From positions 28,070,696 to 28,134,695 of the forward strand of contig JAKSZU010000025.1 in the NCBI GenBank assembly GCA_026018925.1: a stretch of 64,000 bases of DNA. The letters run 5' to 3'. The notes under the pieces were generated by a model, which was not told the origin of the DNA, did not search any database, and was given only the letters and a program-made list of their open reading frames with translations. Shown piece by piece: positions 11,353-22,359 of this stretch; positions within the stretch are counted from its first letter, which is position 1, and every line of letters begins with the position of its first letter. This DNA comes from Tupaia tana (Eukaryota > Chordata > Mammalia > Scandentia > Tupaiidae). The position numbers were made by a program, and so were the translations under genes.

Positions 11353-12003
11353 ATAATTTAAGTTTCACTTTTCTCTTTCTTCACATTTCCCCCCTTTTTT
11401 AATCTTAAAATAATCTATCCAACTTTCATTAGAAATTGCAGCACACCTTAGTATATATTTTGGGGTATGGGACTCCAGGGTGAGGACACCTGAGTTTGAA
11501 TTCAGTGACCCCCTTCCTCTGGGGGACTCTGTCCACATCACCTTGCTTCGTTGCCTTGGTTACTTACCTTGTCATGTGGTCAGTCTTGACCTTATAAGTG
11601 ATTGTGAGAGTTGTGTTGGGATACATTGTGAAAAACAAACAAATTACAAAAATCCTACAAACTGATCAGGGTTAGTGCACATTTTAAATAGTTCCTAACA
11701 TTACTTTTGTTTTTTAACACCGTGGTATGTCGCCACATACTAAAGGAAATCTCTTTGGTCATTGTGAAAAGACTACACACTTTTATCCCAGCAAACATCA
11801 GACACCAAACAGCAGAAGGACAGTGCTTGCACCTTCTTATCATGTCACCTGGATGTTCTATGGTCTGAACAGGAGCGTGTTCCCTTCAGCAGACCCAGCA
11901 GTCCACTCCGATCACCTCTCCTGTGCAAGGTGGCTGTGACAAGGGCCCTCTAGGGACTGCGCCTCTGCACTGAGCATGCAGATGAGCAACCAGTGACTGC
12001 CTC
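11353..12003. other. No gene or repeat recognised
   Basis: Unique-looking sequence. ORFs of 60-70 codons on both strands carry no motifs. Confidence 0.45.
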
Positions 12004-12004
12004 T

Positions 12005-12510
12005 GTACATGCACACGCATGTGCACACAGTGAACACCAGATCAGCACAAGCATGTGCACACACAGTGAACACGGGCTCAGTACACACATGTGCACACAA
12101 AGGGAACACAGGTGCAGCATATATGTGTACACAATATAGCACATACCTGTACACACACAGCAAACAAAACTCAGCATACATGTGTGCACACAGCAAACAC
12201 AGGCTCAGCACACACATGTGCACACACAGCAAACAAAACTCAGAATATGTGTGTGCACACAGTGAACACAGGCTCAGCACACATATGCACACAGAGAAAA
12301 CAGGCTCAGCACACACATGTGCATACAGCAAGCACAGGCTCAGCACACGTGTGTGCATACACAGTGAACACAGGCTCAGCACACGTGTGTGCATACACAC
12401 AGCGAGCTCAGGCTTAGCGCACATGTGCACACACAGCGATCACAGGCTCAGCATATGTGTGTGCACACAGCAGACACAGGCTCAGCACACATGTGTGCAC
12501 ACAGCAAATG
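12005..12510. repeat. 34-bp class CA/TG-rich minisatellite
   Basis: About 15 variable units of roughly 32-36 bp alternate 'cacacatgtgcacacac', 'agcaaacacagg' and 'ctcagca'. The CACATGTG parts are self-complementary. The 180- and 172-codon ORFs over it (both strands) come from the repeat and show no protein features beyond it. Confidence 0.95.
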
Positions 12511-12672
12511 GGCTCAGCTCCTCGGGACCGCAGGACACATCTCTCTCATAGCAGCTCCTCACAGTGAGTCTCAAGTGACTGTTTCCTTTCCCCTTTGAAC
12601 TTCTGTGTTTTTTAGAATAACCTGGATTTGAGGAACGAGCTTAGTTTCTGTATCAAAAGAATTAAGTTCTGG

Positions 12673-12930
12673 GGAACCAGCAGTTAGCGTAATGGCTATG
12701 TCACTGGACTCCCACGTAGTCGACCGCGGTTCGCATCCCAGACCCGGTGGCTTAAAACTCACGCCGGGCGCGTGTGCATGCGTGCCCAAGATCCCGAGAG
12801 GAGAATGGAGAAGAAGGGATTGCGGTGTGACCATCCCCCCTGGGGGCTGATTTCTCGCTTTCTGTCTCTATGTCTCTCTCTGTCTGTCTGGCGAGCGCAC
12901 GCGCCCTATAGCGAAAACCTCTCCAAAAAA
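12673..12930 (+). repeat. SINE-T reference copy with perfect target-site duplication
   Basis: This is a full-length tRNA-derived SINE. The head carries an A-box-like motif (12684-12695) and a B-box-like 'ggttcgcatcc' (12728-12738). The body reads through 'gtgcccaagatcc' and 'gagaggagaatgg', then the CT-rich stretch, 'gccctatagcg' and a short A-tail. It is flanked by the 16-bp duplication 'aagaattaagttctgg' at 12657-12672 and 12931-12946. The perfect duplication marks a recent insertion. Transcription would be by RNA polymerase III and mobilisation by L1 enzymes, inferred from the class. Confidence 0.97.
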
Positions 12931-12971
12931 AAGAATTAAGTTCTGGTCGTCTCTCTGTTGTGCGTTAGCTA

Positions 12972-13254
12972 AAATCTTTTTTTTTTTTTTTTTTTAGAGA
13001 GAGAGATTTTTGCTACAGGACACGTGCTCACTGGAGAGACAGAGACAGAGATGGAGAGACAGAAAATGAAAAATCATCCCCCAGGGGAGATGGCCATGCC
13101 ATAATCCTTTCTCTCCATTTCCCTCTCTAGATTTTTTTCCTCTTGGGTGCATGCACAGACACCAGATGTGAGTTTTTATTTTTTAAAGAATTATTTTATT
13201 TGACTTTTTAAACATTTGACCAGAGAGGGACAGAGTGTGTGTGTGTGTATTTGT

Positions 13255-13308
<54 letters not shown>

Positions 13309-13490
13309 TGAGAAAGCAAGCCACCAGACCTAGGACTCAAACGGCATTCAGCCATGCGGGAGTCCAGCCTCTGAACCACCACACCACCTGTCGCCTCCCA
13401 TCGCCACCCCCCCCTCGCATGAGTTCTAAGCCACTGGGTCCAGTACTCGAACCACAGTCGACTACGTAGGAGCCCAGTGCCCTGCTCTGA
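12972..13490 (-). repeat. SINE-T copy split by a second SINE
   Basis: Reverse SINE-T sequence (12972-13175) stops in its 'gtgagttttta' segment and resumes at about 13412 with 'gcatgagttctaagcc' through the B-box complement to about 13490. Between them sits another reverse SINE relative (about 13185-13405). The shared word at the two break edges is consistent with a target duplication. Confidence 0.8.
13233..13306. repeat. (TG)n(AG)n microsatellite
   Basis: TG and AG dinucleotide runs lie within the inner SINE of the nested pair. Confidence 0.95.
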
Positions 13491-13494
13491 AATC

Positions 13495-14744
13495 TTAAAC
13501 AAGTGACTCCCAGGGCGTCTGCCTCCTTGTCGTGTATTAGTGGTCTTCCCTGCAATGGTGTGAACAAGCTGGGTCACTCCCACATGTGGGCCCCATGTAG
13601 AAATATCTGCACTTACTTACCCCTTCCACACCTTAATTAATTTCCTATCAATTAATTTAGAAAGATGTGCTTCACATACAAACTGTTCTCATTTGTCTCT
13701 GTGCCAATAACTTATCACATGTGATATTATCACGATGTGCACACATATGTAGAAACAGCTCTTTATATTCCAATTTACCTCACACGTCTGGGTATTTCTT
13801 TCATATTGTGTTGAATTTTAAATGCTGATGACAGGCAAGGTACATGAAATGTTTGTGTTCTCATGTCTAAGTTTCCATCACTCTTTACCTGTCCAGGATA
13901 TTTACTTTTCCACAGAACATAGCTTTTGCTCTTAAAAGAACTACTCATTTCTTTTCCTCAATGGAAATTCTTGGTATATTGGGGAACTATATGGAAAAAA
14001 AATTAGTTGCATGAGTCCCAGAAGAATATTTGGCAGGCTTGTTTTGTTAATAGGAATTAACTTAAAATGCACATTTCAAGATCACTCTATATAATAAAAG
14101 CTTTTTGGCTAATCTCAGAGTATTAAGTGATTATAATTTTAATGCAAAATGCTGGCAAAATATTCACCATTGGCTTGTGTCGTTATTGTTCCAAGGAAAG
14201 ACGCTGAATATAAGCGAAGGAGAAGGCTAAAGCCCATTGCAAAGTTCCCCTCATTCTCCTGGAATAGAGCCTTGGTCTTGGAAAGTGATTTACAAAAGGC
14301 TTTTCTTCCAACCATAATCTTTTCTTTTTTCCTAATGACTCTTTTATTTTAATGCTTGCATGGACAGCCAGATAGTAACTTAGTGCGATGTCCTGGTGCA
14401 CCAGGCAGTGCTCGTGGGGGAGTGCAAAGGTCCAAGATGTGGAGAACGTGAGGGCCGGGAAGGACGTGGAGACAGCCGCGCCGCTCACTCACGGCAGCTG
14501 ACAAGACTGTCACTTCCGTGAGGGACACGATGACCGTGTCCTCTGTTAAGACAATCCCACCGGTTAAGTGGATGTCCTCACTCCACTTTTTGTCTTTAAT
14601 ACATTTTCACAGATCAGAGATGCTACAGTCATTTTAAGGTTAAATTTCTAATTTGCTTTCTCTAAAAGTTTAAGTTCCTGGTCTATTTAATTTAGGGAGC
14701 AAAGGGAAAGAACAAAATGTGTAACTCCAGCCGTTCCTTTAAAG
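13495..14744. other. Unique-looking DNA, no gene
   Basis: No ORF above about 100 codons. The segment 14100-14350 is high-complexity with a homeodomain-like AT core and little repeat character, a weak candidate for a conserved noncoding element. Confidence 0.45.
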
Positions 14745-14843
14745 TAGTGGTGTGTTCGTTTCCTAAGGTAGTTGTAACAAAGTTCCACAAATGTGTTGGC
14801 TTGAAATAACAAAAGTGTTTCATGTTCAAGATCTGGAAGATGG

Positions 14844-15113
14844 GGGAACCAGCAGTTAGCGTAATAGCTATGTCACTGGACTCCCATGCAGTCGACCGCG
14901 GTTCGCGTCCCGGACCCGGTGGCTTAAAACTCACGCTGGGTGCGTGTGCGTGCGTGCCCAAGATCTTGAGAGGAGAATGAAGTAGAAGGGATTGCGGCGT
15001 GGCCATCCCCCCTGGGGGGTGATTTCTCGCTTTCTGTCTCTCTGTCTCTCTCTGTCTGTCTGGCGAGCGCATGTGCCCTATAGCGAAAACCTCTCCAAAA
15101 AAAAATAAATAAA
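14844..15113 (+). repeat. SINE-T inserted in the LTR, with duplication
   Basis: A full-length copy close to the one at 12673. It is flanked by the 13-bp duplication 'atctggaagatgg' (14831-14843 and 15114-15126), which is LTR sequence, so the SINE came later. Confidence 0.97.
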
Positions 15114-15261
15114 ATCTGGAAGATGGAATTCTAGAGTAAATGTGTTGGCTAGGCCATGCTTCTTCTGGATTCCCGAGGGGAAACTGTTCCCATGTTTTTC
15201 CAGTTTCTGGACATGCATTTCTTGGCATCTTGATATGTGGTCCATTTCTCCATAGTTTTGC

Positions 15262-15276
15262 GGATTTTTTTTTCTT

Positions 15277-15327
<51 letters not shown>

Positions 15328-15546
15328 CAGAGGGTGCATGTGCACACCAGAGAAAGTGGGAGACAGCATCCCCAAGGGGACCTGGTTCTGCCCTCTCTTC
15401 CATCTGTCCAACAAGAGCGTCCAGGGCATGCACAGGTGCCCTCTTGCAGTTGGTCTAGTGGGGGACTGTGATTCGAACCAGAGTCAGCCCCGCGGGAACT
15501 CAACCAGGGGCTATGGAGCTGCCCCCGCCTGTTCTCCATCCTAAGA
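15262..15546 (-). repeat. Older SINE relative inside the LTR, long poly-T
   Basis: About 45 T (roughly 15279-15325, with a few C before) form its A-tail in reverse. Then come 'gccagagggtgcatgtg', a diverged body, and 'gattcgaacc' as the B-box complement. The 180- and 245-codon ORFs here are poly-Lys/poly-Phe artefacts. Confidence 0.8.
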
Positions 15547-15746
15547 GGCATGACTGTGTCCTCTTCTCTCCTCCTCCCTCTTCCCAGGAACCTGTGCTTG
15601 CTTGGGATAATCTGTGTCAAAGCCCTGGTTTAACCACAACGGCAAAGGCACTTTTGCTAGAGAAGGTAGTGCGTTCACAGGTTCAGGGAACTGGGACGTG
15701 GACATCCTACTGGGGCATTATCCAGTCAGCTACAACGTAGACGTGA

Positions 15747-16675
15747 ATATGTATGTGTGTGGACGATCCAGATAAGGTTCCAAGATTGCTTATTTGCCGC
15801 ATGATCAGGCCTTTTTATGTAGTAATATAGAATTGTGACACTAGCCACCCAGTTTTGCTGTAAAGAAAACTATAAATCACCACTATTAAGCGAAGTGAAT
15901 ACAAAATTCTTAAATTCTGTTTAAGAATGGAAATAAGTCCATAATAAAAAAGAAATATTCATATCTGAAATGTAAATATGTCAATAACTACTGAATACGG
16001 TTATCACTTCCAAAGTTTCTCTTTTGTTCCTTGTTTTGAAATGTATTCCTTTTTTTTTTTTTTTTTTTTGGCTTTTTTGCCATAAGGTATGTGTGCTCGC
16101 TGGTCACCTGTATTTTAAAAGTGTATTACATTTGAAATCAAACTGGGATATTATGATTGAGCTGAAAAACTTCTGATTTCCAAGACAGTACCATCATTAA
16201 AGCCATTGAAATGAATTTTCCAGCTGAACTCAAAAGAAAAATTTCCTACAGGATATCTTACTACAAGGTGTTCCTCCATTGGTTTGCACAAGCCATTTTA
16301 CCGAGTAAATGTTGAAATTAATTGCATCATCAAATGAGAATTATGCTGATAATACTAGTTGGTGTGTTCTACACATACACACTAAAATGCCTAGGTGCAC
16401 ATTCACAAAACTTCAACATTCTTATTGTGTCATTGGACTAGGACATGGAAATGATGCTGTAGATCGGTGTGACTCACAGAGATAGCATGTCCAGGGCAAA
16501 GGGGAGCCAAGTCGCTGGTATCACGCTGTCCTTCCGTCTCCCGCAGACCATGTTGGAGTGAAATCCCGGCAACCTACTTCCTGAAGTCACCTGGGATTGG
16601 CGTCTAGCAGCATCTGGGACACAAGGCTGTGAGGGACCTGAGGAAAGACAGTATGTGCGGATGTGGAAGGCTTAA
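15747..16675. other. Unique-looking DNA, no gene
   Basis: AT-rich sequence. A 60-bp SINE tail fragment lies at 16050-16112. The segment 16260-16420 is high-complexity and might be conserved. Confidence 0.45.
16050..16112 (-). repeat. 5'-truncated SINE fragment
   Basis: A T-run, 'ttttttgccataaggtatg' and 'gtgctcgctgg' match only the 3' end of SINE-T in reverse. Confidence 0.7.
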
Positions 16676-16679
16676 AAAC

Positions 16680-16800
16680 CCAAAGACAGGGGTTCAAGTC
16701 TCACCTCTGTTCTCTTAAGCTGTGAACTCCGGGAAATCACTCACTCCTGACCATGAAGCTCTGTCTAGATGACAGAGATGTCACTCCTGCGTCCCTGTTT
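16680..16800 (+). repeat. MIR fossil
   Basis: 'ggggttcaagtctcacctct' then 'gggaaatcactcactcctga' follow the sense MIR core order (question of a lost serviceable end at both sides). Confidence 0.6.
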
Positions 16801-17446
16801 CCCACGGTGATGTGGAAGGAGTTACGTTCCTTCTGGCCACAGTGCCCTGCTCAAAACCAACAGCAGAAGCTACTCAGTGAGCCCGGCAGCACGAGGAACA
16901 TTCTCTAAATCTCGAAGAACTCAGCCACACGAGTATGATTTTTGACTTGGAACACATCCAACTGCGGACCGAGAAACTACCGAAGAAAGGGCAGAAACGG
17001 ATTTTAAACGAGGTCTGCTGCGTCTGTGCCCCCACTCTAGCCAGCTGCCTCTCAATAACAGAGAACTCAGTTTCATGCTTCAATCCAACACCTTTCTCTG
17101 TAAATAAAGAAACGAAATGTAGGTGCAGGCATCGCGTCGACCGAGGCCGTCTGATGCCGTGGCAGAGCTGGGTGGTCCGCGCCAGGTGGAAAGGTGCCTG
17201 TCTTGTTGACATGATGGCCCAGTCATCTTGTTGTGATTAAGATTTTTGTAAACACCGTTTAAAGGATGACTTCTGTGGGGGAGTTTGAGTACTGTAATAA
17301 TAATTTTAAAAAATTAGGGTCACTGGATCTAACTCTACTTAACACCTCACCCAACCCCAAATCCATAATTTTAAGGATACATTGACCTTGGTAATGGGTA
17401 AAAAGAACAAAGCACATGGTTGTTAGGTCATATACATACATATATA
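16801..17446. other. No gene recognised
   Basis: The pair of overlapping opposite ORFs at 16874-17240 (101-112 codons) has no motif. A CpG-bearing segment near 17130-17190 is unique-looking. Confidence 0.4.
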
Positions 17447-17688
17447 TTTTTTTTTTCTTGCCTTAGGGTTTGTGTCTCGTGGAGACAAAGAAAGGGAAAG
17501 TGACCAATCGCCGGCCCCCGGGAGGATGGCCCCACAGCAATCCCTTCCCCTCTAGCTTCCTCTCGGGGTTTTGGGCACACATGCACATGTGCTCAGTGTG
17601 ATTTTCAAGCCACCAGGTCCTAGACTCAAACCCTGGTCGGGTAGGTGGGACCCCAGGGTTGTACCCACTACACTACCTGCTGGCCCCA
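17447..17688 (-). repeat. SINE-T, moderately diverged
   Basis: Reverse T-run, 'gttttgggcacacatgcac', 'aagccaccaggtcc' and the head end 'acctgctggcccc' are in the expected order. Confidence 0.9.
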
Positions 17689-17689
17689 G

Positions 17690-18637
17690 ACCTTCTAGCC
17701 TTAATTCAGATTTATATTCAAAGACATAGCAAATTCAGGCATGCTTTCTGAGTCTGCGGCCCCTCGCACCTGCACACGTTAAGCTCACTGGCCTGACGCA
17801 CAGACTGTCCGCGGGCGGGCGCTGTCAGTGCTGCATGGAAGCCAGTCCTGGTGCCTGGGAGCCAGGCCACCGGGAGCCAGAAAAGCAAGTCCAGGTAATG
17901 GTTTCCACAGCGGCCCTGGAGGCATGGCTTGTCTGACCGGTCCTTATCAGGTGTGTGGCTTCTAGACAGGAGGGTCAGCTACTCCTCTGGTTAACCGTCA
18001 AGGGCACGCCTTTCCCGACCTCTGTCCGAGCTGAACCACCCTGGGAACATTAAAGCCCTCCATTGCCGGTCTCCCCGCTCTCATCGCAACTCTGTTCTGA
18101 AGTGAGTCGACAAAGAACGGCTTCGGTTGAAGATACTCATAGCACCCCAGATCTCTTCTTCAGGCGATGGCAAAGACGGTATAAATCTGGGTGATTCACT
18201 GTGGCTGGAAATTTACTGTACCCAGTCTGTCAACAAAAGTGACGAATTGACGCTGCTGGGAGAACTCGACTCTTCTCTACTGACAATATATTAAAGAGGC
18301 CCGGCCTGAATTCATTCATCTGCATTTCAAAGTTTCAAGTGTATAAATTACAAGAAACTTTACTACTCTGCCTGTATTGTGTCTCTATGCAAAGATATCA
18401 GCAAATACATTCACGGGAGACAGATACAAATTGTAATGCTCTTTAAAACTATTCGACTTCATTTTAAGGCTTTTAACATGTCTTTCTTAGGGAAAGGGAA
18501 TTACCTCAATAACAAAAACCATGTTGTTTTCCAAGCCTAGGATATAATGGCTTGCTCTCCTTTGAAGAATGTATTTTTCACTTCACTGAATTTATAGCAA
18601 CTAAAGGTCACATGACTCCAACCCCTTTGAAGGACTT
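17690..18637. other. Unique-looking DNA with a conserved-looking segment
   Basis: No ORF of note. The part 18100-18400 is high-complexity, balanced in composition and without repeat signatures, so it is a candidate conserved noncoding element. Confidence 0.45.
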
Positions 18638-18638
18638 C

Positions 18639-18893
18639 TGGGGCCGGCTGTGGCACGGTGGTTATGGCAGCCAGATCGGACTTGGCCAGCTCTGTGATGG
18701 GAGTCCCAGACATGGTGACTTGGGAAACGCCTGGCACTTGTGCTTGAGTGTCCCAAATCCAAAGAGGACAGTAGAGGAGAAGTGACTTTGGCATGGCTGT
18801 GCCCCAGGGGGTGCTTTCTCACTCTCCCCCCACCCCATTCCATGCTCTCTTTGGTAGGCACACGCACCCTGTGGCAAATTTGAAAAACAGCGT
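18639..18893 (+). repeat. Diverged SINE-T relative
   Basis: The head 'ggggccggctgtggcacgg', 'gggagtcccagac', the CT/CC stretch and the end 'cacgcaccctgtggcaaatt' are in order but much changed. Confidence 0.8.
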
Positions 18894-19023
18894 TGACTTT
18901 CAGAAATATAGACTGGTAAGAAATGCATATTTAATCACTGTACTTGAGATGTATTTTATACTAATGGTAATTTCAATCACATATTCCAGATTATAATGAA
19001 AACCTTAAGATTATTAGAGTTCT

Positions 19024-19289
19024 GGGACCAGCAGATGGTATAACGGTTACATTGCTGGACTCCCACATATTCAACCATAGTTCGAGTCCTAGACCAGGAG
19101 ACTTAAAACTCATGTTGGGTGTGTATGTGTGCATGACCAAAATCCTGAGAGGAGAATGGAGGAGAAGGGACTGCAGCATGGCAGCCTCCGTGGGGGGTGA
19201 TTTCTCACTTTCTGTCTCTCTTTCTCTCTCCCTCTATCAGGCGAGCACATGCACACTATAGCAAAAATCTTGCTCTTAAAAAAAAAAGA
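19024..19289 (+). repeat. SINE-T with target-site duplication
   Basis: Full-length copy with B-box-like 'agttcgagtcc'. The duplication 'attagagttct' is at 19013-19023 and 19290-19300. Confidence 0.96.
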
Positions 19290-19300
19290 ATTAGAGTTCT

Positions 19301-20990
19301 AATTATTAAACATATTCATTATGCTTTTCTTGAAAATTTCCTAAATTTAAACAGAAGTCAGCCACCTACAAATATCTTTCATAAATAATAACCTTTATAG
19401 ACTCTTACTTATTCTTGTTTATAAACGTACCTTTTTAGCAATGCTTAAAGAAAGGAAATTGTATTCTTGGAGTGATGTTCAAATTTCTCTTGTACTTCAA
19501 ATGAGAAATACAACAAAGGAATGAACACAAGTCCTCTAACTGCTGTTCTGAGGCAAAAATCTTCAATCTATTAACGAACATCAGTTCTTCTTTATACCAC
19601 TTGAAGACACAGGGTAAAAATTTGAATCATAGTTAGTTCCAAGATAATTCCTAGGCCACATGAACCAAAAATCTGGCTTTTCTTTAAACATTTCTTTTAC
19701 TTTTCAATTGGCAATGTTTTGACCTCTCTCAAGGAAATGGGAATATAAAGAAGACTTATATTAAATAGACTTCTTTATATTGTTTAATGGGGAGTACAAA
19801 ACTTAACTGGGTTCAACTGTGATCTCACAGGGTTCCACAGGTTCCTTTTCTGACTTAAATACCTCTCCAATATGCTCGTGCATTTGATTTAGGGGAAGGA
19901 AGGTAAGAAGCAAAGGAAGAGCAAAGAAGAAAAAGATGAAGGGAAGGAAAAACAGAAGCAAAGCAAGAAAGAAGGAAAGAAAGCAGGGAGGAGGGAGGAG
20001 GGAGGGAACGAGAGGAGGGAAGATGGTATTGCTCAATCAGAAACAGGTTCGTGTTCTCTGGAGTTGATTATAATTCCATGAGATGATAAATCATCGTTAT
20101 ATTTTTCCTTGAAAGCAGTTTTTAATACAAGAGGCTTCTAAAATTTTGGGAAAAAAAAAAGGAATTAAAGTGTAAGTATATTTGGGCATGAAAAAATGTT
20201 TGACATCCACATAGAGCTCTTTAAAATACACATTTTCCTGAACTTTCATGGCCTCTCGGATGAGTCAAAGGTTCGTTTGTTTTCACTTGTTTGGTGTGAG
20301 TTCCATTATTTTACTAATATAACAATTCATTTGTTCACTTTTTGTCATGGAAAGCTTTTCCCTAGGTTTCTATTATCATAAATAATGTGAGAGTACAAAT
20401 ACTGAAAAGCATTTAAAATATTTGCTTAGCGTAATTCTCAATTCTGTTTGTTACAAGCTTTTCGTAATCACCTTAGATTTGTTTCTTTTAAAGTCCTCTC
20501 TCAATATCATTGTGTATTAACTAGTGGTTATATTACTGATACATTTGAATTTAATTCTATGATCTGGTTTTTCTTTCTATTTATTCTACATGTTCTGTAC
20601 TTTTTTATTTGTCTTCTTCTTTGGTAACCTTCGAACAGATAATGTTGCTTGTTTTTTCTCGTGACCTTATTCTCTCTTGATTAGATCACACATTTTAGCC
20701 TTCATTTCTGTATTTTACTGCAGACACACTAACAGGCTGATTTTTCTTTTAAAAAGAGACAAGAATTAATTAATATCATCACCCAGGTTATCCTTAATTT
20801 CTCTAACTGCAATCATTCTAGCATTCAGTTTAGTGCAGAAATATTTACTGAATGCCATCTAAGAAGTGAACACTATAATGTTCTTTAAGTTTTGAAGATG
20901 AATAAAAGATGGTAGCTGTTCTTTAAGCATCAGCAGTCTCTGGGATACTGTGCCCAGCGGGAGGTGAAATAAGAGCATTACGAAATGTGT
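19301..20990. other. AT-rich DNA with small structures, no gene
   Basis: It holds a 12-bp inverted repeat (19742-19753 and 19770-19781), a purine-rich GA tract (about 19893-20022) and a possible L2 tail fragment near 20830-20935. The 77-codon reverse ORF over the GA tract is compositional. Confidence 0.5.
19893..20022. repeat. Purine-rich (GA/GGAA) tract
   Basis: About 130 bp of almost pure G/A with 'gaagg', 'aaagaagg' and 'ggagggagg' words, capable of triplex-type structure in principle. Confidence 0.9.
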
Positions 20991-21007
20991 CTTGGGGAAG
21001 CACTTTC

Positions 21008-21161
21008 TTTCTTTCTTTTTTTTTTTTGAGAGGTTTTTTTGCTATAGGGCGCGTGTGCTTGCCAGACAGACAGAGAGAGACATAGAGACAGAAAGCGAGA
21101 AATCACCCCCCAGAGGGGATGATCCCAGCAACATAGCCATTATGCTAACTGCTGGTTCCCT
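21008..21161 (-). repeat. SINE-T with large internal deletion
   Basis: The tail half (through 'gaaatcaccccccagaggg') joins directly to the head ('acatagccattatgctaac' then 'tgctggttccc'). About 110 bp of body are missing. Flanking 'gggaagcactttc' is repeated at 20995-21007 and 21162-21174, so the shortened element sits between its own duplication. Confidence 0.93.
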
Positions 21162-21243
21162 GGGAAGCACTTTCCACACATCATGGAACATACATATTCT
21201 TGCAGGAGTTGATGCTTCAGTTGGCTCCTTAAAATAATGAGGA

Positions 21244-21500
21244 GGGACCAGCAGATGCCCAGATGGTTACGTCACTGGACTCCTGCATAGTCTACCACGG
21301 TTCGAGTCCCAGACCTAGTGACTTAAAATTCACGCAGGGCACTTGTGCATGTGTGCCCAAAATCCTGAGAGGAAAATGGAGAAGGGATGGTTATGGGGCC
21401 ATCCCCCCTTGGGGTGATTTCTCACTTTATATATCTCTTTATCTCTCTGGTGAGTACACATGCCCTATAGTAAAAATCTCTCCCTTAACAGCATCAAAAA
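21244..21500 (+). repeat. SINE-T full-length
   Basis: Head 'gggaccagcagatg', B-box-like 'ggttcgagtcc', 'gtgcccaaaatcc' and 'gccctatagtaaaa' are all present. It lies 80 bp from the deleted copy and in the opposite orientation. Confidence 0.95.
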
Positions 21501-21504
21501 AAAG

Positions 21505-22003
21505 TGAATAAACAAAAAGATGAGGGAAAGTACTATATGAGTATAGAAAATAATTCAGGTGGAGATATTTTTGGCAACAAAGAAAGCAACAACATAGCTC
21601 AGAGTAAAAAATTTTAAGCAAGGAATAGGCAGCTTTTACACATATCAATGGCAGTGGGGCAGAGAGAAGAGGCCAAGAAGTGTGGGTAGCTGAGCCTAGA
21701 AGGAGCAGAGGAGAGACAGAGACTCCTGCCCCTGAGGGCCTGACGTGTCTAGAGTCCATGGACTATCAGAAAGGACCTTGCTGAGTGAAATCTAAGTAAT
21801 GCAAGAATTCTGGCTGCATCTCAGCCTGCTTTAACAGCCTTCCTCTGCCTTTATCCCTGGCCCCTGCGTGGCAGCGGCCGGTGAGGAAATGAGCCAGAGA
21901 TCACCTTGATACTCCCCGTCTTCACGTCCTGCTGTTTCTCCGGTTCTCCCCCATCTCTCCCTTTCATGCCCTACCTTCCGTCTCCTCCACTTACAACACC
22001 AGT
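21505..22003. other. No gene recognised
   Basis: The 106-codon reverse ORF at 21439-21759 starts inside the SINE and has no motif. Confidence 0.45.
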
Positions 22004-22004
22004 T

Positions 22005-22358
22005 GTCTTTGTTCGGTCAGGCTGATAACAAAGCAGCGTGAGCTGGGTGACTTACGAGCAGCAGAAATTTCGTTCTCACAGTTCTGGGGGCTGGGAAGTC
22101 CAAGCCCACGCTGCCAGACCTGGTGCTCTCTGATAGCCGGATTTCCGGACCACGGATGGTGCGTTCTCACTGTGTCCTCAGTGGTGGAAAGAACCACACG
22201 CTCTCTGTGCTTTCGTGTGAAGACATTGATTCCATTCACGAGAGCTCCACCTCAGGGCCTGATCACTTCCCAATGGCCCCACCTCCCAACGTCACCACGT
22301 CAGCAATGGCTTTCCACGAGTTAAGTTTTGGGAGGACACAGACGTTGAGACCATAGAA
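22005..22358 (-). mobile_element. MaLR-type LTR fossil
   Basis: 'tcacagttctgggggctggg' then 'aagtccaagcccacgctgcc', 'ggccccacctcccaacg' and 'agttttgggaggacacag' match an antisense MaLR LTR in order. Confidence 0.8.
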
Positions 22359-22359
22359 C

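Larger units (their letters stand above)
14745..15745 (-). mobile_element. MaLR LTR (MLT1-like) interrupted by two SINEs
   Basis: Three pieces of one reverse LTR can be followed: 14745-14843 ('gttgtaacaaagttccacaa'), about 15114-15260 ('cttctggattcccgagggg', 'ttggcatcttgatatg') and about 15547-15745 ('gttcacaggttcaggg', 'gacgtggacatc'). The order matches an antisense MLT1 LTR. No retroviral genes are present. Confidence 0.85.

Noticed and set aside
12009-12551. 180-codon plus and 172-codon minus ORFs
   Set aside because: They are translations of a minisatellite in which the unit has few stops; both strands are equally open.
12673-12745. tRNA gene
   Set aside because: Polymerase III box-like motifs are present, but the acceptor stem does not pair and the element continues as a SINE with A-tail and duplication.
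14692-15620. ORFs of 245 and 180 codons on the minus strand
   Set aside because: Both run through the poly-T tail of a SINE as poly-Lys and join LTR and SINE pieces; they are not genes.
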